64,000 bases of DNA from Haliotis asinina (taxonomy: Eukaryota; Mollusca; Gastropoda; Lepetellida; Haliotidae). The stretch lies in the NCBI RefSeq assembly GCF_037392515.1, contig NC_090290.1, positions 372,001 through 436,000 of the forward strand, given 5' to 3'. This document shows, piece by piece, positions 1 to 11,692 of the stretch. Each line of letters begins with the position of its first letter. The first letter of the stretch is position 1. Position numbers and translations under genes: made by a program. Below the pieces are notes generated by a model. The model was not told the DNA's origin. It did no database searches and saw nothing but the letters and a program-made list of their open reading frames with translations.

Positions 1-1120
1 TAACATGGCGTGGTACTTGTTTTGATGCGGTAAAAACTAAATTAATTTTGAATTTACAAAAGCAAACAGATTTTTATGAGTTAAGAATATGTTTCTGAGT
101 TTATATTATACATAATAATCTATCTGTAATGAATAGATATGCTTGTTGCAATACATTATTTTTTAGATCTACAAAAGCGATCTTTTCATTTCTTACCTGT
201 TCTAAACCTTTTCTTTCACAACATCGCTCTTCTCTGTAACATTACTGTGAAATGTCACTGTCAAGGCCATTTCGATTTCCTAAGTGAACTGTCAGATGAC
301 GCGTAATGAAAGTTTATGCCATGATAAAATAATTAAAAAGATCAAATGAAAATATTTTTTGCACATGTCTTAATGCTCTTTTGTCAGACTTTCAAAATAT
401 TACCAAAAATGTTATCTCCTTGTTGAGTAATGTGATGAAAATATCAAATATTTAGATCTAATAAAATATTTTAAATCTGTTAGAGTACATATTCACTGTC
501 ATTTTCTGGATATAAGATATGAATTTTTATTATAACTATAACTAATTACAATTGTCAAGTAAGTTCATCAAAAGCTGAATTTCACCAGTTTCAAACTTTT
601 TGCTTCGATTTCTAGTCTGGCAATTTTTCTTGTAAACGGGTAAAGTTGCCCTTATATATGTGTTTTCCTGCAATGAATTATGGGTAACATTTCCCAACTT
701 CATTAAGTTGGGTGAATTCCCAACTTAATGAAGGTTCTTTCTATCTCAACTACTCAAGAGCTCGCTGTCCTGCTAGGATCTGTAGCTCTACTCAGGACAG
801 GGATAGGATCTGTTTAGAGAATGGGTCGTATCTTATCTGAACAGTAGGATCGATGTCCTAACTAGTTAGAACCTGTCTTTCGAGAATGGGCACTCTCGTA
901 TGTTACTGACTCTTATAATATTGTTTTTCACTGCGAAAGACAAATGTTTACCGCGGACGCAGCATACGTGACGTCACACATCAGTAAAATGTGAACTTGT
1001 CGGTTGACAGGCCGTGAAGCTAGAACTGCATTCTCTGCATAATGTTCATGTTCCTACGATGCTACTTAAGGAACGAAACCTGCTTAACGTCTGCATTTGC
1101 ATATTCGTGCAACAGTGAGC
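1..1120. other. AT-rich spacer, no gene seen
   Basis: No reading frame of convincing composition and no recognisable repeat except a short inverted repeat at 698-733. A TGACGTCA octamer, the CRE/ATF consensus, lies near 969, but nothing links it to a gene. Confidence 0.5.
698..733. repeat. Short inverted repeat
   Basis: Arms 698-712 and 719-733 are perfect 15-bp reverse complements separated by 6 bp. They could form a small hairpin. No transposon or terminator role is evident. Confidence 0.6.
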
Positions 1121-1350
1121 ATGCCACGTTTAAGTCCTAACGAACGTCAGATAGCAACAGGGAATATTGAGGCAGGCTGGAGCATCCCATGAGTCGCCAT
1201 CTACAGACTGCTTGACCGCTACCAGCAGACAAACGCCGTCGCTGACTACCCTCGTAAAGGACGTCCACGTCGCTACAATGTGAGCTCTCATTTGCGAAAT
1301 CGTTACAGACCAGCTACCACAACAGCTGTTGCTGATGCCAAAGGCGGTCA
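1121..1350 (+). pseudogene. Tc1-like transposase, N-terminal fragment
   Basis: Starting at the ATG at 1121 the frame opens MPRLSPNERQIATG and continues with a helix-turn-helix-like stretch and the linker KGRPRRYN, the GRPRR-type AT-hook region typical of Tc1 transposases between the two DNA-binding helices. One in-frame TGA falls at about codon 25. The frame dissolves near 1350 and no catalytic DDE domain follows, so this is the 5' piece of a dead copy. Its sequence differs from the Tc1 copies at 6-10 kb and 21 kb, so it is another family. Confidence 0.6.
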
Positions 1351-1942
1351 TACCACTGACGTTAACGTCTGTTTCCTATTGGAGGACAATACCTATAGTC
1401 ATGCGTTTTGTGGTTTCCATATTGGTTGACTGGATTTTCGAGTCATGCGGAAAGTAAACACACCAAGTGTTTCGAGTTATCGTTGTCTCTTGTGAAAAAA
1501 AACTGAGTTGGAGAAATGCCATGTTTTCACTCACTGTCAGTATCATCATCTCATACTGTTCGCGTTTCTTTTTGCGGTGACTACATGTGACGTACCGACT
1601 TGCTGTCACATTTCCCTGAACAACCACTAAATCCGATCACTGTGTGCTGGATGTCCACCCAACACCATGACACTCACGGAATGTGTAGACCTGTCGATGG
1701 GCAAAAAGTTAATTTTCTGACTGTAAACACGCTGTCGTCCATCTCGCCGGTGAGGAGAACCAGACAAAAAGTTAAGATTACCGCGCTTTGGCGCTGAAGC
1801 TGTTTACAATCACACAAATTTGGCGTTCTGGAACGACACAGTATATGTATATTGTTTGGGGTTTTTTTTACCGCAGTTGCATAGGTGAATTCCCTAATAA
1901 GCATTCGTGCGTTTCTTGTTTTGAAAAGTGTGTTAATTAGGA

Positions 1943-2086
1943 GATAAACATCATGTGTTGGCCAATTTCCGGGTGTTATTGAGTATTTGAAGCACGGGAA
2001 TATTTCATTATTTTTCATTCCAAATGCATTCCCGTGCTTCAAATACTCAATAACACCCGGAAATTGGCCAACACATGATGTTTATC
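1943..2086. repeat. Perfect 59-bp inverted repeat (foldback)
   Basis: The arm 1943-2001 is the exact reverse complement of 2028-2086, all 59 positions, around a 26-bp AT-rich spacer. A transcript would form a long perfect hairpin. Flanks beyond the arms do not match each other, so it is not simply the middle of a larger palindrome visible here. Confidence 0.95.
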
Positions 2087-4593
2087 GACATTGCAAACAC
2101 AAAAGTAAACCAAAGGGGTTTTAGTGTATGCACTCGTTTACATCGAATACGGACACAGCAGTGAAGTGTCATCAGCTGGCCGTTTCAGCTGGTTCCCATG
2201 GTAGCATCCGGAGTTGCTCATTTGTGACGTCATTCTAACTTTACGTCACAATATGATTTGAATGACGTCACCACTGTTGATGACACAACAAAACAATTGT
2301 TTACGTGTAAATACGCAGTGAATAGTCTTGCAGTTTCCGGGAATCTAATACCATTTGATCATGTTTTTCAACCAATCAGATTACAGAACACAGTGACTTT
2401 TGGTTTACAATGTTCATTTGTTTACACAAAGTAAACATTTACTCGTAACATGCATGTATGATCATAATGCGCTCTAATACGACTACTGTCTACCAAGGAC
2501 ACACCAACAAGTGGAACTCACCTTCAGTTATGTTTAATTGATTAATAACAAAGTCTGTTTGCAATATCAACCTAGCACCACTAGCTAAACATTTAGTCTG
2601 ATGATCATACAAGTACAATACAAGTACATGCAAGTACAATACAAGTACAATACAAGTACATGCAAGTACAGTTCTCTTCGCCTGGCTGTAGTCACTTTTC
2701 AACATGGCTCTGTGTCAAACAGTAACACGTGTTTAATTAAATAGATGCGTTAACAATATTCATGATGTTTGATAAATGAATAATTAACGAACATTGCAGT
2801 TGATAACAACATCCGCTTGGTAGATAGTTTTTACACTTGCTGCTCATAACAACACATTCAAGAATCATGATTCCAGGTGCCGGTGTGGGCTGAAAAATAT
2901 TCTCTTGGGGTTAATACATATGTGGTTTATGGTACTGATCTCATCAGTATTGATATATAATATTGTGTTGTGACTTATACATGCGACTTTAACTTGTAAA
3001 GTACAATTATCGAGACAAAATAACCATTTTTTTCAGACCCTTTAACGCTCTATTCAGTCAATATGAAGATTTTTAACATCACATCATCAGTTACTGATGG
3101 TAAAGCTAACGAGCATAATCTATTAATACCAGCCTATTCCTGCTTATGGGTGTGTGTCTTCGTATGTCTAAAAATGAAACAAACTATAGCTCGAGTCTAC
3201 TCCAGCCTCATTGATTCCGCCTCTGGCAAGAGTAACAGGGCATTTTTGGTTGTCCAAAAAAGCTCACTTTCTGTTACTGTGGTTAATACCGTAATGACAT
3301 AATATGACCATGCATCCTCCAAGGGGGAAAACAGGTTCTCCAGCTGGCTTAGCAAACACACTGACACCTACAAGAATTTGACTGAATGACCCTGCAAGAC
3401 TGCTTGGCACTTGTATTGAGTCGTACCTTACTAAAATGCATGAAGTTATTAAAAAGGAATAATATGACTTGAAAGTACAAAACAATTTCAACCCCAAAGC
3501 ATTGTCAAGTAGGTTATTTCCAATATTCATAACCCTTTACCTGACAGACAGTTCTGTACCGCAAATTACGTTTTGTTGAAATGAAGACCAAAACGTTTCA
3601 TGTGTCTACTCTGTGCAAAGAACATCTAAGACAGACCCTTGAGTGAGTATACATTTTAAATAAAGGGAACCGAAATAAGATCGTGAAACTACTTTATTTC
3701 AGCAGTAATTAACATTTTTCGGTGGTTGACAGTTTTGAGGTGATACCAATTTTCTGGTGACCCGGAACTGACTTAACCATGTGGTTCCATAAATTGCTCT
3801 TTTCTCCAAAAATATGGCAGATGTAGAAACGATTTTTGTTGCTTTTTACAGGTGAAACGTATATGCATGCAGTGGAGTGTTAACATGAAGCAACTTGATT
3901 CTATTCTTATATTCGAGACGGGCCGTTCTGAATGAGTTACCTTTTCCGGACGAGCCAATGACAAATTACGTGATGATAGGTATCCTCGGTACTGGGCGCG
4001 CAAGTAAACTTCTGGTTCAGATCAAGTTAAACAAAATATATCACCTTAAAGAGCACTGTCTCGGCTTTAAAATGAGAGACTGAGTGAAGAAATCCATCAA
4101 GATTTACAGTGTTTAGGGGTTAATCTACGTGGCAGTGATCCGGTATGGCCGTGATCCGGAATACCCTTACCCACTCTACTTATAACATGGGGCAAGCAAC
4201 CGTACTGCACTGCCAGGTTGCTTTCACAACCTTCAACGCATGGTGGATCGAAATAGTGTAAATATATTTGTGAAACTACAGAACATTTATCTTCCTGCAA
4301 TATATTTGTCTTCGCCAGTCTTTTGTCCTATAGCATCCTGTAGACCATCAGAGCCGAAACTATCAGTGGCTGAAATAAGAATAAAAGTTCCTTCGTGGGA
4401 AACAAAGATATTGTGATTGAAAAAGTATTGTCCTCAGATAAGATAAGCTGTGCTTTTCTCATATGTAATGTAGACACTTGAACTGTTAGCTTCGTCAAGA
4501 ACACCGTTGTGATTAACGGTCACAATGCACTGTGCATAAATGAGTGCCGACATTTCAAGAGGACGTTTCTTCCCATTTAATATCATGAGATGA
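2087..4593. other. Spacer without recognised gene
   Basis: Non-coding by composition. It contains two TGACGTCA octamers in a GTCA-rich patch near 2225-2270 and a small tandem repeat at 2610-2670. Short open frames here have no family features. Confidence 0.4.
2610..2670. repeat. Short tandem repeat of caagtacaata/caagtacatg
   Basis: About six copies of a 10-11-bp unit built on CAAGTACA, alternating between the two endings. No coding role is apparent. Confidence 0.8.
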
Positions 4594-4885
4594 CTTCCGG
4601 CAAGGTAGGTGTGATTGGTATCTGGATTAATGTATAACTGTATGGTCACCGATTTCTGGCAAGGTATGTGTGATTGGTACTTAATTTAATGTGTGTTTGT
4701 ATGTATGGTCACAGATTTCCGGCATGGTGGTACATTAATTAATGAATAACTGTATGGTCACAGATTTCCGGCAAGGTATGTGTGATTGGTACTTGATCTA
4801 ATGTGTGTCCGTGTGGTCACAGATTTCCGGCAAGGTATGTGTGATTGGTACAAAGATTCATGAATATCTGTTTGGTCAAAAATTT
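4594..4885. repeat. Minisatellite, irregular units of about 60-70 bp
   Basis: Four to five imperfect units share the cores gatttccggcaaggtatgtg and tgtgattggtac, followed by a variable segment ending in tgtatggtca. Units differ in length through small indels, as in an old tandem array. Confidence 0.75.
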
Positions 4886-5332
4886 TCGTGGGATTGTGGT
4901 CACAGCTACCGTTGATGGTGTTTGTTTTGTTACGAAAACTAACTGATAAGTGTACTTAAGAAATTTAGTACCTATTTCTTTTTATGACATCCTGGGTAAT
5001 TACTTAAACTTTCAGAATTATTCTAACTGTCACCCAGTTTCCGAAAAATGTCCACCCTCTACAAACTGAAATGCTGCGCCTAACTGCATGCCGATATTTT
5101 CACATAACAGGAAGTTAATCCTCTATACAAGTCTCTGGCCGGAGAAAGTTGTGTCACATCATATAACCCAGTCTCCTGGCTTAACATGCCCCATTCTCCA
5201 TAGTTGTTTGCCAGGCCTTCTGTCACACCATTATCCATTTTGCAGTGGTGTTTCGCTAATCTTTAAAAAGAGCCGCATCTCAGCCGTGAAGATCCGGGTA
5301 AAATCTGGTCTTCAGAAACCCAAAAGGCGACT

Positions 5333-5480
5333 AACACATGTCATCGTATCCCAGTGGTGTAGACCTATGTTCACGTTGTTGATCACTGGATTTTCTAGTC
5401 CAGACCCGATTTTTTACAGACCGCAACTGCATAGCTGGACTGTTGCGGCGTTAACAACAAACGAAAGCAAACGGTTTTAC
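5333..5480 (+). repeat. Family-1 SINE-like repeat, degenerate copy
   Basis: Matches the better copies at 48362-48635 and 27164-27395 through the segments ending acatgtcatcg, gttgttgatcactgga and tttacagaccg. The 5' half and CACT tail are lost or mutated. Confidence 0.7.
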
Positions 5481-6029
5481 CCTATAACGTTTAGGGCTTC
5501 GAGAGACATCGGTGTTAACATAACATAAGTTATATATAGATGCTATGCAGAAACGAAAGAATATGTCCTGAAAGTAGTATGAAGGTAAACTTGTAAGAAG
5601 CACGGTCATCAGGTTATCTACGTGTGAACAACTGCACATGTGCCCAATAGGCGTGAACAGATACCAGTCCTGTATCTGTGGGCGTTATGTCCACAGATAA
5701 AGTCGCTGTCAGACCTGAAAACTTCTTGGAAGTAATTAAGGTCACTATTATGGAACGAGGAATGTTCTATGTAAAGGTGTAGAGTACGACCACACTGGTC
5801 TCGTTCTGGTGTTTTCTTTTGCCTGAGCGATTGTGATGATTATCAATCGACTTTAAGCAATTAAACGGGTTCCACGCATTGCACTGTGCATTATGACGCA
5901 TGGTTGATCACTCAGGAGACGATTTTTAGGTTTGGTTACAGAAGCCGGCTGTGAAAAGAGACTGGACAGTCTGAAAGAACGCAAACAGTTCCATTGGGGG
6001 ACACGGAGATGGATATGCAACGTCTTTAA
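5481..6029. other. Spacer, nothing recognised
   Basis: No coding signal or known repeat was seen between the degenerate SINE and the left end of the Tc1 element. Confidence 0.4.
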
Positions 6030-7399
6030 TATACTCATGGAAAAATTTAAGGGAACGCACGAAATAGCTGTGACGTTTAATCTTTGAATCAGAAAGAGAA
6101 AAGTTCATACAGATGAAAAGGCTTATGTCTAGTGATGAAAATCAATATCGGGTGTGTCCCTCATGTCTCTGGAGAACTGCTTGGCATCGTCGTGGCATGC
6201 TGCGAATGAGTGTACGGATGGTACCAATCGAAATTCTACGCCATTCTTCCTGGAGTGCCACGAAACGTTCATCCAAATTGTTGGGTTGAACAGGTCTGTC
6301 CCGAACATTGCGGCCAAGAACACCCCAAAGATGTTCGATAGGGATAAGGTCAGGACTTTTAGCCGGCCATTGCAACACCCGGACACCTGCAGCCCTCAGT
6401 CTGTCCCGACAAACATGAGCGATGTGAGGGCAGGCATTGTCATGCTGAAACTCGAACATTCGACTTACTGCAAGCGCAAAGGGGATCACAATCGGGTTCA
6501 GGATCTCGTCACGATATCGTACACCTGTTATCCTCCCATCAACACGAACAAGATTTGTTTTGTGGTTAAAGGTAAACCCGCCCCACACCATAAAAGAGCC
6601 CTCTCCATAACGATCATGTTGTTTGATGGTGCAGGCACTGTGACGTTCCCCAACGCGTCTCCAAACTCGAATTCGACCGTCATTATGGTCTAGTGTGTAC
6701 CTGCTCTCATCACTAAACATGGTGTTTCTCCACTGACGTACGGTTCTTCCTCCATGGCTCCGTGCCCACTGCAGTCTTAACTGCTTGTGTTGCTCAGTCA
6801 TGTTGATTCCAACCGATGAACGGCGGCATTTTAGACCAGCCGATTTAAGACGATTATGCACTGTGCGTGAACAAATTCCGACGTTTGTTCTTCACCTGAA
6901 GTCTGTATTGATTTTGGAGGAGGATTTGATAAGGCGTAGGGTCTGGTCATCCCGTGGGGTGGTTATCTTTTTCCGTCTCCGACCACGCCTCATTTTGACG
7001 TCACCAGTCGCTCTGTAGAGATTCCAAAGTCTGGATATCACACTAACAAACTTGTGAAAAGTTGCTGCAACCTGTCGTAATGAGCTTCCACCATTAACCA
7101 TGCCAATTGCCTCCCATTTCTGTGCCAAAGTTAAGTACGGTCTCGCCATGTTAACAATGTTTCTAACCGTTGTGTTTGACAGTGTACACACATGTAACGT
7201 GTAAATCTAAGTGCATGTAACTTTAGGAGCATGTAGTGCACGTACATGGAAAGCATTATGGTGAGTTTGAACTGCTACTTTGAGACTATGAGTGGACTGC
7301 TCATCACGAAAACGATAATACACGGCGCTGAAGGTAGTAAACAGAAATTCTGAATTGCCCTTAGAAACATGCGTTCCCTTACATTTTTCCATGAGTATA
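6030..7399 (-). mobile_element. Tc1-like DNA transposon A with both terminal inverted repeats
   Basis: The ends are inverted copies: about 33 bp from 6030 match the reverse complement ending at 7399 with two mismatches, both reading tatactcatggaaaaat and then taagggaacgca. TA dinucleotides at each edge fit the TA target duplication of the Tc1/mariner superfamily. The 1.37-kb size is normal for Tc1. The element encodes one transposase on the minus strand. Confidence 0.88.
6142..7149 (-). pseudogene. Tc1-like transposase of element A, one in-frame stop
   Basis: The enzyme would cut and re-insert its own element at TA sites in the nucleus. The first in-frame ATG on the minus strand ends at 7149 and opens MARPYLTLAQ, followed by helix-turn-helix domains and an RRGRRRK linker. 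The DD34E catalytic core is visible in order: FSDES, QHDNACPH and SPDLIPIEHLWG. The C-terminus, GHTRY, is typical of the family. The length of about 335 codons is normal. A single TGA at 6892-6894, between the DNA-binding half and the catalytic domain, interrupts an otherwise continuous frame. The copy is therefore probably non-autonomous and recently inactivated. Confidence 0.9.
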
Positions 7400-7564
7400 A
7401 TCATATAATATGAGCGACATTGCGGGGTAGCGTCTGACGCCTTTATCAGGCATGTGCTTGATGCATGTACATTATGCTGATCAATTTTAAATGTTTTAAA
7501 TCGTCTTTAATAAAAGAAAAATAGGAAGGAATGCTAAAATGTTTTGGTTCATATTTAACACCGC

Positions 7565-7715
7565 ACTTAGCAACATTCCAGCTATCTGGCGTCGTGCATA
7601 CGATGACATGTGTAAACCAAGTCAACCAAGTCAGCGGGCCTGTCCATCCGAACCCATCTTACGACAAAGCATGGATTGCTGAAGACCTGTTCTCCGTTGT
7701 TCAAAGCAACCTTAG
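7565..7715 (-). repeat. Family-1 SINE-like repeat, internally deleted
   Basis: Shares the parts reading caacattccagctat, gatgacatgtgtaaaccaag and catggattgctgaagacc with other family-1 copies, but lacks the central 100 bp. Confidence 0.7.
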
Positions 7716-7971
7716 GTCCATAACTAAGGTTGGTCCGACCCAGCTTTAGCGTCTCTAGGGTAATATGGCGGCCGCTTTTATTTTATACAGCGAGATTGAA
7801 AGAAGTTTGAGGAAGCAGAGAGTGTACAGAGACCGAGTGAGTCAACTGGACACGCTTACTTCACGTGGTAACTAAGGACGCTTCCATTACTCCTGCGCTG
7901 AAGAGTTCAGCCTTGGTTAAGGTTACGGCTAAGGTTGGAGTCCGAGTTAAGGTTGCCCTGAGGTTGTGTTG

Positions 7972-8460
7972 TGAGTGAATGAGTTAATATTTAACGTCAC
8001 ATCGGCAGTATTGCAGCCATATCGTGACGAGAGCATTCTCAAAAAAGGAATCTATGTATATGATAAAAACCTGTCGACAAAGGACAGTAAAACAACTAGA
8101 ACATCACAACAGGAAATATAACTAGCGTGAAAAGTTAAAAGTAATATCCCTATTCAGACAATACAATGTAAAAACAGGCTATATAGATCACCAACAACTG
8201 ACGGTAGATCACCATACTAGGGGCCGTGGGGACTTACAGTACTTCTACTACCTGCATGGTCCCTAGCTGGAGTTACACCACCCCCTCAGCTGCTGGTGAT
8301 TGTATGCAAGATTAGCCACAAATTAAAATGACAGAAATACTACGGCTGAAAAAATGAAAGAACAAAGATGACTTCATATGTTTTGGGACTTACGTACCCT
8401 CTCAGGAGGACAATAATTTACAGTGCTTTAACCCCCCTCGAGGATACAGCCACTAACACT
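7972..8460 (-). repeat. Family-2 interspersed repeat and adjoining repeat-like sequence
   Basis: Begins with gagtgaatgagtta and cggcagtattgcagccatat, also present at 12331-12420. The terminal module resembles the tail of family 1. The remainder to about 8460 looks like the body of the same element, but no second full copy is available to fix its boundary. Confidence 0.45.
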
Positions 8461-8501
8461 CTAAGTTACTAATTCACACTTCCAAGCATAAAATGTGTAT
8501 C

Positions 8502-10121
8502 TATACACCTGGAAATTAATCAAGCAACACCCCAATTTTTTCTATTGGAGCAACTTTGAAGTGTTCTGACAATCAAAATATGCCGGGTTGATATAGTTTG
8601 ACACTTTTTTATTCAACAGACGATCTCTGACAAACAACTTAAAGGGAAAAAGTATCAAGACTTTGCTTTATTGCAACGAAATCCAAATTCTTAAAACTGT
8701 CTTAAATTCATGAAAAAATGGACACAATTTACTATTCATCCACAGACGTTGTTGTCAGGTGTATTAACACAAATGTCACATGGAAAGAAAGAACAGTCAT
8801 CTGAGAGTCTGCACACCGACTTTCATCAATATCTAGTGTGTCCTCCCTGCGCACGCACCACCGATTCCAGACGCCTCCTCATTCCTTGGATGAGTCTCCG
8901 GATCTGATTCTGGGGGATCCTGTTCCACTCCTCATGCAGGGCAGCCGTCAATTCGTTGAGATTATGGACTGGTGGGTCTCTCTGCCTCACACGACGGCCA
9001 ATAAAGTCCCACAAATGTTCAATGGGGTTGAGGTCAGGGCTCATGGCAGGCCATGGAATTCTGTCAATTGCATTTTGCCGCAAAAAATCATTTACAGCAT
9101 GCGCCCTGTGAGGTCTAGCATTGTCGTCCATAAATATGGGTCTCGTTGCCAGAGGATGGTTCTCAAAATGAGGTACCACAGCCCTGTCAAGAACCTCCTG
9201 TTGGTAACGAACACCGTTAAGGTTGCCACGGATGGTAATGATATCCAACTTGCAGTTCATGGAAATGCACCCCCATACCATAACGGAACCTCACCCAAAG
9301 GCCACAGTCTCCTGGATGTTCCGTGGAGCCATTGCTGTGTTCCTCTGCCTCCAGACCCGAGTACGACCGTCCACCATGTGCAGCAAGAACCGGCTCTCAT
9401 CTGAGAAATGGACCTTCCTCCAAGAGGCAATGTTCCAGTGCAAACGGTCATTACACCAGGCCAGTCGGGCTGCCTTATGGGCTGGAGACAGTCTGGGTCG
9501 CTTGATTGGCCTCCTTGCCCGGTATCCTGCAGCTTTCAGACGATTCCGAACAGTCCTGTTCGAGATGGGTCTCCCTGGAAGCCACTCCTGTCTCAACCGA
9601 GAGCTCGAGTCGAAGGACCTGCGCCGTACAAGTCTCAGTAAAGCTCTGTCCTCCCGGACTGTGGTCTTCCTGGGTCTTCCTGGTCTAGGCAGGTCTTTAA
9701 CTTCATTAGTGGCCCGGTATTTTTTCAAAAGTTTTGAAATTATGGAATGATGTCGTCCGATTTGAGTCCCGATTTGTCTTAGAGACATACCAGCATTCCT
9801 CATGCCGATTATTTGCCAACGAGTGGCCTCTGATAATTTCCTACGTGCCATGACATTGAAATGAATGAAAAACCGAATGCAATCGACAACCTGCGCTTGT
9901 AAACACCCCAGGGAAAAAGTGCATTTTTCGAAAGTTGAGGTTAAAGCAATGCACGTGCGCTGTGCAAGCTTCACGCGCGTCATATCAACCCATGAAAAGC
10001 TCATGCTGTATGTCAATACATCAAAATTGAATAATCAATCATCAAAATTACTTCGTTAAACTTTGTTAAGTTTTTATGTGTCTTTGAATTTGGTGTTGCT
10101 TAATTAATTTCCATATGTATA
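8502..10121 (-). mobile_element. Tc1-like DNA transposon B with both terminal inverted repeats
   Basis: The 30 bp from 8502 match the reverse complement of the 30 bp ending at 10121 with three mismatches; both contain ggaaattaat and aagcaacacc. TA lies at each edge. The element is 1.62 kb and carries one minus-strand transposase. Its inverted repeats are unlike those of element A, so it is a separate family. Confidence 0.88.
8826..9851 (-). pseudogene. Tc1-like transposase of element B, one in-frame stop
   Basis: The start is the ATG whose first base is at 9851, giving MARRKLSEATRW, then two helix-turn-helix units, the linker PRPGRPRKT and the DD34E core: FSDES, FMDDNARPH and SPDLNPIEHLWD. 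It ends in GGHTRY. At about 341 codons it is full length. One TGA at 9291-9293 falls in the glycine-rich turn before SVMVWG, a position where the family normally has Gly or a charged residue. Apart from that codon, the frame is intact. It acts on its own inverted repeats at 8502 and 10121. Confidence 0.92.
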
Positions 10122-10516
10122 TTTACAGTTCATTTAGCAAATCTAATTCTTTTAAAAATGCAATAAGTAAATGAGAGCTAACATTATTAAAAAGATCCTT
10201 CAAAGTTCGTGAATTAAAATATTTATCCCTTGTGGAGCTTTTGTTGTGCAACGGGCGTATCTTTTTCTTAAGGTGATGGTAACTCCAACTTTAGTGTTTA
10301 GTGTTGATCTTAACTAAGGCTCTTTTGTACAACGGGACACAGTTCTTACTCACTGACTCACTGAAGTGTGGGTGCTTGCTAGCACTTGAGGGACGTAGAG
10401 AATACAATTTTGTTAAGAAAAGTTCATGAATTCAGGAACATTGGGATATATTAAGACAACGATTATGATAAATAGTGGGAACGGAATGCCAACTATATAT
10501 TCTTTGTATTCTGCAG
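10122..10516. other. Spacer and intron upstream of the LRR exon
   Basis: Ends in a pyrimidine-rich tract and ctgcag, a good splice acceptor at 10515-10516. A 12-bp sequence with the core caacggg is repeated near 10246 and 10326. An ATG directly followed by gtaact occurs at 10276, a conceivable but unproven start-codon exon. Confidence 0.45.
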
Positions 10517-11542
10517 GTTTTTACAACTGTTTCGCTCCTACAAATACTCAGTCTCGTGACGTCACAGGACGAAAACTGTACGTCAACATGCTCAACGCTC
10601 CTGTCTTCGCCGCACACCACAGTGTGTTTTGAAATCCATTGTCTACCATTCTTAAACGAAGAAACGGAAATCTTGAACATAGCGGGGTCAACCCTTGAAG
10701 ACATTCCTGAAAATGCCTTTCTGTATCTTACAAACCTGACTCAAATCCACATAGCAGATTGTACCATCGGGACCCTGAAGTCATATTCCTTCAACGCAAC
10801 ATACAACATTATAGACATTTTCATTCACCATTCTCACATCAGAACTATTGAATCCTCTGCTTTCGGGAAGAGTACATTTGCTAATGGCGGAAAACTCAAC
10901 ACGTACCAGTTGCTTATAGGAACCATTGAGTCTTTTGCTTTTGATGGGATATCTGATTTGGAGGGACTGACTTTCTATGCAACGAACATCACAACTATAG
11001 AATCGAAGGCTTTCTACAAGATATCTTCCTGCGAGTCTTTCCAAATATACCATTCAACAATTACCAATCTCAGGTCCTTGGCTTTGGATGGGTTTACAGA
11101 AATGAAAAATGTTCGAATTTTTTCTTGCACCATTATGAACCTTGAACGAAACACCCTGGAGGCCTTTCAGTCAGATATGGGTTCTGATTTTATGTTCTTC
11201 TACATCAGTGTTGACTGTGTGTGCGATATCACTTGGCTCTTTTCTGTTAAATCTTTCTTCCCGGATTTCCCTCTAAATGGGATAGGATGCACTATGGACT
11301 CAGTGTTTGAGGGAGCTACTCTTGACACGCTGAACGTCACTGACATCTGTCAGGCGAGTGAAACTGAAGATACGAAAATTCCCAGTACAGAGATTTCTGA
11401 GACTATTACCACTCCTAACGTGGACACAAACACAACCACCGAGCTTCCAAACCCAGGTACCGCGAGACTGATGCCAGCATCAGTCACACTGATTCACTGT
11501 GCCGTACTTGCCTCTGTGTTGTGGCTTGCAATGCAATATTGA
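10517..11542 (+). CDS. Leucine-rich-repeat surface protein, probably GPI-anchored (terminal exon)
   Basis: I infer an extracellular adhesion or recognition protein. The exon follows the acceptor at 10515-10516 and runs to a TGA at 11540-11542, about 341 codons; no in-frame ATG precedes it, so the start lies in an unseen upstream exon. The order is: a hydrophobic stretch VFTTVSLLQILSLVTS as remaining signal peptide, a Cys-rich cap, about six LRR-like repeats with recurring IESxAFxxI, a Cys-bearing C-terminal cap, a Thr-rich stalk with N-glycosylation sites such as NTT, and a hydrophobic end with no cytoplasmic tail, as in GPI-anchor signals. An ATTAAA polyadenylation-like hexamer lies at 11552. 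The exact LRR family is unknown. Confidence 0.75.
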   Translation, partial: VFTTVSLLQILSLVTSQDENCTSTCSTLLSSPHTTVCFEIHCLPFLNEETEILNIAGSTLEDIPENAFLYLTNLTQIHIADCTIGTLKSYSFNATYNIIDIFIHHSHIRTIESSAFGKSTFANGGKLNTYQLLIGTIESFAFDGISDLEGLTFYATNITTIESKAFYKISSCESFQIYHSTITNLRSLALDGFTEMKNVRIFSCTIMNLERNTLEAFQSDMGSDFMFFYISVDCVCDITWLFSVKSFFPDFPLNGIGCTMDSVFEGATLDTLNVTDICQASETEDTKIPSTEISETITTPNVDTNTTTELPNPGTARLMPASVTLIHCAVLASVLWLAMQY

Positions 11543-11551
11543 TGTATTCTC

Positions 11552-11557
11552 ATTAAA
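11552..11557 (+). promoter_or_regulatory. Possible polyadenylation signal
   Basis: ATTAAA 10 bases after the LRR stop codon. It would give an unusually short 3' UTR, so a downstream signal may be used instead. Confidence 0.3.
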
Positions 11558-11610
11558 TCGGTTTTGGACTCGAGGGAGTGTCGGTACCTGGCTAATATAT
11601 CATCCATCTA

Positions 11611-11692
11611 ATCTCTCTCTCTCTCTCTCTCCCCCTCTCTCTCTCTGTGTGTGTGTGTGTGTGTGCATATAGAGAAAGAGAGAGAGGTTAGG
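11611..11692. repeat. Compound microsatellite (CT)n(GT)n(GA)n
   Basis: Runs of CT, then GT, then an AG-rich segment. Confidence 0.95.

Noticed and set aside
960..2275. Three TGACGTCA (CRE-like) octamers
   Set aside because: No gene start is associated with them; an 8-mer recurring three times in this stretch is not enough for a regulatory call.
6154..6693. Plus-strand frame of 179 codons
   Set aside because: Antisense of the Tc1 transposase of element A.
8838..9750. Plus-strand frames of up to 188 codons
   Set aside because: Antisense of the Tc1 transposase of element B.
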